A stretch of DNA of 19,420 nucleotides from RZYP01 sp964386405 (GTDB lineage Bacteria > Bacillota > Negativicutes > Acidaminococcales > Acidaminococcaceae), in the NCBI GenBank assembly GCA_964386405.1, contig CAYLRW010000028.1, positions 1 to 19,420 on the forward strand, in the 5' to 3' direction. The position numbers were made by a program, and so were the translations under genes. Of this stretch, positions 15,863 to 19,420 are shown in pieces; position 1 is the first letter of the stretch; every line of letters begins with the position of its first letter. Below the pieces are notes generated by a model. That model was not told where the DNA came from. It searched no databases and saw nothing but the letters and a program-made list of their open reading frames with translations.

Positions 15863-16789
15863 GTGTCTTTTTCAAATGAAGTAAAAAACGAACTGGCCAG
15901 AATTGAAGGACAAAAAGACTGCTGTGATAAAGCGGAGTTATATGGCTTGCTGAAGATGAGCGGCGCAATTGTTCTAAGCGGCAGAAATATAGGCATTCAC
16001 TTTTCGACTGAAAACGCTGCTTTGGCCAGGCGGATGTTACAGCTCCTGAAGACTAACTTCAAATTGCAGACTGAAGTCGTAATAACTCGTTCCAGACGTT
16101 TGAAAAAGAATAATCGCTATCAGGTCAGAGTCCTGCCATCACCAGAGGTCAGCATGGCATTAGAGACACTTCAGCTTCTGACCAATATTTCTGAGGGAAA
16201 GGCTAAACTATTGTCTTCCAGCTGTTGCCGCAGAGCTTTTTTGCGCGGAGCCTTTATGGCTGGCGGTTCTGTTAGCAGACCTGCAGGTGATTATCACCTG
16301 GAAATGGTAACCGGTAACTATGAATTTGCTGAATTAATCAGGAGTATAATTCATGCTTTCTCCATGCCGGTAAAGATGACCGATAGAAAGGGTGAATATA
16401 TCGTTTACCTCAAGGAGGGAAACGCGATAACTTCATTTCTTTCTGTCATTGGTGCTCATCATGCCTTGATGGAATTTGAAAATGTGCGTATAATTAAAGA
16501 AATGCGCAATAATGTTAATCGTATTGTCAATTGTGAAACAGCTAATTTGAATAAAACCGTACAGGCGGCCGTCCACCAAATTGAAAGTATTAAGTATATA
16601 GGTGAAGTTTTAGGGCTTTCTAAATTGCCTTCTATTTTGCGGGAAACTGCAGAAATGCGGCTTGCTTATCCAGAGGCATCCTTAACAGAACTTGCGGATA
16701 TGGCAACCGGCAAAATAGGAAAATCCGGAATTAATCATAGGCTGAAAAAATTAGAACAGATAGCTAAAGATTTGGGGATGACTGATTGA
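15863..16789 (+). CDS. whiA: DNA-binding protein WhiA
   Basis: WhiA family transcription/cell-division factor, widespread in Gram-positive-type bacteria, with an N-terminal homing-endonuclease-like (LAGLIDADG) fold and a C-terminal helix-turn-helix. The 308 residues start with MSFSNEVKNELARI, contain CCRRAFLRGAFMAGGSVSRP and the YHLEMV segment of the LAGLIDADG-like region, and end in the DNA-binding part (SLTELADMATGKIGKSGINHRLKKL). The family lost endonuclease activity. GTG at 15863 is used, with GGGGAG seven bases upstream. It closes the classical rapZ-yvcK-whiA trio and overlaps the deacetylase start by one base, so translation of the two is probably coupled. Confidence 0.95.
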   Translation: MSFSNEVKNELARIEGQKDCCDKAELYGLLKMSGAIVLSGRNIGIHFSTENAALARRMLQLLKTNFKLQTEVVITRSRRLKKNNRYQVRVLPSPEVSMALETLQLLTNISEGKAKLLSSSCCRRAFLRGAFMAGGSVSRPAGDYHLEMVTGNYEFAELIRSIIHAFSMPVKMTDRKGEYIVYLKEGNAITSFLSVIGAHHALMEFENVRIIKEMRNNVNRIVNCETANLNKTVQAAVHQIESIKYIGEVLGLSKLPSILRETAEMRLAYPEASLTELADMATGKIGKSGINHRLKKLEQIAKDLGMTD

Positions 16790-17604
16790 TGTCAAGAGTA
16801 GTCAAGAGTATTCTTTGTGTGTTTGGATTTTTTGTAGTTGTTGGTGCGTTTTTATACGCCGATTTCGTTAATTTTTGTAATCACAGTGTACCTGTTTTTG
16901 CATATCACCGGATTACTACCAATAAGGACATCTACAGTATGCCGCCTGAAACTTTTGAGGCACAGATCAAGTATCTTTATGATAAAGGTTATAAAAGCAT
17001 CAGCCTTAATGAATTCGTAAAGAAAAGGGAAATGGGCCCCGAGGCCTTTAACAAAAATTTTGTTATAACTTTCGATGATGGATATTGCGACAACAATAGA
17101 GTTGCTATGCCAATTATGAAGAAATATGGCTACACGGGTACTATCTTTATTGCCATCAAATATATGGCTTGGCCTGGTTATGTTACTTGGCAGGATGTCC
17201 TCAGTTTGCATGAGAATGGTTGGGAAATCGGATCTCATACATATAACCATGTAGCTTTGGCGAAGTCTACGCCTGATGAGCTTGAAGCCGAGCTGAAAAA
17301 TTCCAAAGATTTTTTAAATAAATTTGATTCACGCTTTAACGTCAACACACTGGCTTATCCATTTGGCAGCTATAATGATGATGTTTACAGCGCACTTGCC
17401 AAAAATGGCTATATAGCGGCTGCAACAGGCATAGATGGTGTCAATACAACAGAGACTCCAGTTTACCAGCTATACAGAGTTAATATTTTCAATGATGGTA
17501 AGGATGTAAAAATGTTTGCTAAAAGACTTTTGTGGGCTCAATTGAGCAGCTGGACAAGATCACACGGAGTTGACATCACGAGTGCGCGTCGCTTCTTGCA
17601 GTAA
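16789..17604 (+). CDS. Membrane-anchored polysaccharide deacetylase (NodB domain)
   Basis: A carbohydrate esterase family 4 (NodB-type) deacetylase, which removes N-acetyl groups from peptidoglycan or another cell-surface glycan; the exact substrate cannot be read from sequence. The 271 residues begin with a signal-anchor helix (about 5-24), placing the enzyme outside the cytoplasmic membrane. The metal-binding and catalytic motifs are TFDDGY (94-99, with Asp96 and Asp97), SHTYNH (149-154, zinc ligands His150 and His154) and YPFGSYN (190-196). ATG 16789 overlaps the whiA stop (TGATG), with GGGGA about ten bases upstream; TTG 16786 would add one residue. The coupling to whiA suggests a cell-wall role in that operon, which is inference. 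Confidence 0.9.
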   Translation: MSRVVKSILCVFGFFVVVGAFLYADFVNFCNHSVPVFAYHRITTNKDIYSMPPETFEAQIKYLYDKGYKSISLNEFVKKREMGPEAFNKNFVITFDDGYCDNNRVAMPIMKKYGYTGTIFIAIKYMAWPGYVTWQDVLSLHENGWEIGSHTYNHVALAKSTPDELEAELKNSKDFLNKFDSRFNVNTLAYPFGSYNDDVYSALAKNGYIAAATGIDGVNTTETPVYQLYRVNIFNDGKDVKMFAKRLLWAQLSSWTRSHGVDITSARRFLQ

Positions 17605-17613
17605 ATATGTGAA

Positions 17614-17654
17614 TAATACTTGCAGTATTAGTTAAAAGAATATAAAATAATACT
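17614..17654. repeat. Three TAATACT/AGTATTA elements in the SCIFF promoter region
   Basis: TAATACT (17614-17620) and AGTATTA (17624-17630) form a 7-bp inverted repeat with a 3-base centre, and TAATACT recurs directly at 17648-17654. A possible promoter overlaps them: TTGCAG (17620-17625), 17 bases, TAAAAT (17643-17648). The elements could be a regulator's binding sites, or the inverted pair could act as a short hairpin. Confidence 0.45.
17620..17648 (+). promoter_or_regulatory. Putative promoter of the SCIFF locus
   Basis: The -35-like TTGCAG (17620-17625) and -10-like TAAAAT (17643-17648) have a 17-base spacer; TATAAA at 17641 is an alternative. No terminator is evident after the deacetylase, so readthrough from the whiA operon is also possible. 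Confidence 0.45.
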
Positions 17655-17683
17655 AATTCAAGAATACATCGGAGGTGTTCATA

Positions 17684-17827
17684 ATGAAAAAACATATTAA
17701 AACCGTGAATAAAGCTATGTTGAACAAAACTTTAAAAACCGGTGGTTGCGGAGAATGCCCAGCATCCTGCCAATCAGCTTGCAAGACTTCCTGCACTGTT
17801 GGCAACCAAGTTTGCGAAAAACAATAA
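17684..17827 (+). CDS. SCIFF ranthipeptide precursor (six cysteines in forty-five)
   Basis: A 47-residue ribosomal peptide, too short for usual gene calls, with GGAGGTG at 17671-17677. The sequence starts MKKHIKTVNKAML and carries six cysteines (Cys22, 25, 29, 33, 37, 44) in the pattern CGECPASCQSACKTSCTVG followed by NQVCE. This is the signature of SCIFF, precursors of ranthipeptides: RiPPs whose cysteines are joined by thioether bonds to other residues by a radical-SAM enzyme. In the clostridial homologue CteA a Cys-Thr link five residues apart has been described; the matching pair here is Cys33-Thr38. The first ~20 residues act as leader, ending in a Gly-Gly (20-21) before the first cysteine. 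The maturase follows after an attenuator. Confidence 0.95.
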   Translation: MKKHIKTVNKAMLNKTLKTGGCGECPASCQSACKTSCTVGNQVCEKQ

Positions 17828-17847
17828 TGAGTGTTTGCAGCACTTAT

Positions 17848-17876
17848 GCTCCCTGCCGGCGCAGGGAGCTATTTTT
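17848..17876 (+). terminator. Terminator/attenuator between SCIFF peptide and maturase
   Basis: GCTCCCTGC and GCAGGGAGC form a perfect 9-bp GC-rich stem with a CGGC loop, followed by TATTTTT. It lies between the peptide and the enzyme on the same strand, so it probably lets the peptide mRNA exceed the maturase mRNA through partial readthrough. Confidence 0.88.
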
Positions 17877-17902
17877 CTGTGAAAGAAAGGCGGAAAGTTT
17901 AA

Positions 17903-19309
17903 TTGCTGATTCATAAAATGAAACTGGACGACAATATGGCCGTCCTTGATATTAATAGCGGTGCTGTTCATCTGGTTGACGAAATCATCTATGATATTCT
18001 GGATGTTTTTAATGGTGATAACGATGAAGAAACCATAATGGCTTTTGCTAGCCGCTATTCTGAGGAAGAGCTCAGAGAAGTTCTTGCAGAACTGCATGAA
18101 TTAAAAGATGAAGGCCTTTTGTTTTCTCCCGAGTATCCGGTACCGGATACTTTTAGTGAAGAACCTGTTCTCAAGTCTCTCTGCCTGCATATTGCACATG
18201 ATTGCAATTTGCGCTGTGGCTATTGCTTCGCTGGCACTGGCGATTTTGGCGGCAAGCGTGAGTTGATGAGCAAGGAAATTGCTGAAAAGGCGGTGGAATT
18301 TGCAATCAAAGGCAGTAAAAAAAGGCACAACCTGGAACTTGATCTCTTTGGCGGCGAGCCATTGGTCAATCCTGAGGTTGTTCGCCATGTAATAAATTAT
18401 GTGCGTAAGCGTGAGAAGGAAACAGGCAAGAACATCAAACTTACCTTAACCACTAATGGCACTTTATTAAATGATGACATCGTAGAGTTCTTAAATGAAA
18501 ACCGTGTAATGCTCGTCTTAAGTCTGGACGGTAAAAAAGAAACTCATGATGAAATGCGGCCTTTCCCAAATAAAACAGGCAGTTACGATTCCGCTGTACG
18601 TGGTTTTAAGAAGGTAATCGAGAGCCGTAAGGGCAAGAACTATTATTTGCGTGGTACTTATACCCACTATGATGTTCATTTCGCTGACGCAGTACTCGAC
18701 ATGGCAAAGGTTGGCAAGGAGATTTCTGTTGAACCTGTTGTTGGTCTTGATGAACCATATGTGCTGACAGAAAATGATTTGCCGGTAATTATGTCAGAGT
18801 ATGAAAAACTAGCAAGAATTTATCTGCAAAGAAGGCGTGAGGGTGATCCTTTTGATTTCTTCCACTTCAACGTAGCGCTTGATAATGGGCCGTGTGTTGC
18901 CAAGAGGCTTGCAGGCTGCGGTGCCGGACATGAGTACTTTGCAATAACACCGGAAGGCGATATTTATCCCTGTCATCAATTTGTTGGCAGAGAAGAATAT
19001 AAATGCGGGACGTTAGAAACTGGCGTGGTTAAACCTGAGCTTGTGAAAAAGTTCCGTCATATGCACGTGATGAATAAACCAACCTGCCGTGAATGTTGGG
19101 CAAGGTTTTTCTGCAGTGGCGGCTGTCATGCCAATGCTGATCTTATTAACGGAGATATCAGCAAACCTTATGAATATGGCTGCAAGTTGCAGAAAAAGCG
19201 TCTGGAATGTGCAATAATCATTCAGGCCTTGTTAGCAGCGGATGCCCAGGAAGGCGGCTCTGATTTGCGCCCGACCATTGATAACTTCAAGTATAAAGTT
19301 GAGAAATAA
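17903..19309 (+). CDS. SCIFF peptide maturase, radical SAM/SPASM thioether synthase
   Basis: Radical-SAM enzyme that forms thioether cross-links in the SCIFF peptide (468 residues). The N-terminal ~80 residues (IHKMKLDDNMAVLDINSG, VHLVDEIIYDIL) are the PqqD-like peptide-recognition region typical of these maturases. The SAM [4Fe-4S] motif is CNLRCGYC (Cys101, Cys105, Cys108). It is followed by DLFGGEPLVN, which contains the GGE motif that binds SAM. The C-terminal SPASM domain has about ten cysteines (CVAK, GCGAG, YPCHQ, YKCGT, CREC, CSGGC, YGCK, LEC), enough for two auxiliary clusters. The closest characterised relative is CteB of Clostridium thermocellum, to my knowledge. Start is TTG 17903 with AAGGCGG upstream; it gives the usual IHK start. 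No protease or exporter gene is nearby. Confidence 0.94.
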   Translation: MLIHKMKLDDNMAVLDINSGAVHLVDEIIYDILDVFNGDNDEETIMAFASRYSEEELREVLAELHELKDEGLLFSPEYPVPDTFSEEPVLKSLCLHIAHDCNLRCGYCFAGTGDFGGKRELMSKEIAEKAVEFAIKGSKKRHNLELDLFGGEPLVNPEVVRHVINYVRKREKETGKNIKLTLTTNGTLLNDDIVEFLNENRVMLVLSLDGKKETHDEMRPFPNKTGSYDSAVRGFKKVIESRKGKNYYLRGTYTHYDVHFADAVLDMAKVGKEISVEPVVGLDEPYVLTENDLPVIMSEYEKLARIYLQRRREGDPFDFFHFNVALDNGPCVAKRLAGCGAGHEYFAITPEGDIYPCHQFVGREEYKCGTLETGVVKPELVKKFRHMHVMNKPTCRECWARFFCSGGCHANADLINGDISKPYEYGCKLQKKRLECAIIIQALLAADAQEGGSDLRPTIDNFKYKVEK

Positions 19310-19316
19310 GTTATGA

Positions 19317-19346
19317 TTTGTCTGCCGCTAAAATGCGGCAGACAAA
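19317..19346. terminator. Hairpin after the SCIFF maturase (terminator-like)
   Basis: TTTGTCTGCCGC (19317-19328) and its exact complement (19335-19346) make a 12-bp stem with loop TAAAAT, starting 8 bases after the stop. The bases after the stem on either strand hold no good U-run, so it may be a weak terminator or protect the 3' end. Confidence 0.6.
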
Positions 19347-19372
19347 ATTTGAAATAAACTTCCGTAAGGGGG

Positions 19373-19401
19373 TTGCCAGAGGTTATAAAATCTGTTATTA
19401 T
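19373..19401 (+). promoter_or_regulatory. Promoter-like sequence for an unseen downstream gene or RNA
   Basis: TTGCCA (19373-19378) and TATTAT (19396-19401) are 17 bases apart, followed by a GC-rich GCCGTCGGGTGAG that runs to the window edge. What is transcribed cannot be told. Confidence 0.6.
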
Positions 19402-19420
19402 AAATAAGCCGTCGGGTGAG

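Overview
The window looks like chromosomal DNA of an anaerobic Bacillota (Firmicutes) bacterium. All genes lie on the plus strand, base composition is moderately low in GC, ribosome-binding sites are strong (GGAGG type), and non-ATG starts are common. Markers of this group are the rapZ-yvcK-whiA cluster, a SCIFF ranthipeptide with its radical-SAM maturase, the BioW route to pimeloyl-CoA, and a rubredoxin. The uvrB-uvrA-uvrC order and the membrane-anchored YvcK suggest Negativicutes or a related clostridial lineage. That placement is inference, not proof. I saw no mobile element, CRISPR array, tRNA or rRNA.

Layout. (1) Positions 4-6683 hold uvrB, uvrA and uvrC, touching or overlapping: the complete UvrABC incision machinery of nucleotide excision repair as one co-transcribed unit. 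(2) Positions 6694-8193 hold a strong promoter with a palindrome in its spacer, then a rubredoxin, a small four-helix membrane protein of the YvlD/phage-holin-4 type, and a Cof-type HAD phosphatase, ending at a clear rho-independent terminator. (3) Positions 8203-13424 hold a self-contained biotin operon, bioB-bioW-bioF-bioD-bioA. Its promoter is flanked and overlapped by two BirA-type operators, and it ends at a 20-bp perfect hairpin. It encodes pimelate to biotin: BioW makes pimeloyl-CoA, BioF makes KAPA, BioA makes DAPA, BioD makes dethiobiotin, and BioB inserts sulfur. (4) Positions 13457-17604 hold rapZ-yvcK-whiA followed by a translationally coupled polysaccharide deacetylase, probably linked to cell-envelope and carbon-flow control. 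(5) Positions 17614-19346 hold a 47-residue six-cysteine peptide (SCIFF), an attenuator-like terminator and the SPASM radical-SAM maturase, together a ranthipeptide RiPP locus. The last ~50 bases carry a promoter-like sequence for something beyond the window.

The points most worth a second look are these. The biotin synthase lacks one of the three cysteines that bind the sacrificial [2Fe-2S] cluster in the classical enzyme but has two extra cysteines, a pattern that fits the recently recognised anaerobe-type BioB with a [4Fe-5S] cluster. Paired BirA operators bracket the bio promoter. bioF has a perfect Shine-Dalgarno sequence but no ordinary start codon at the right distance. The SCIFF locus has its own attenuator and a repeated TAATACT element. 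I did not find a wholly unknown system.
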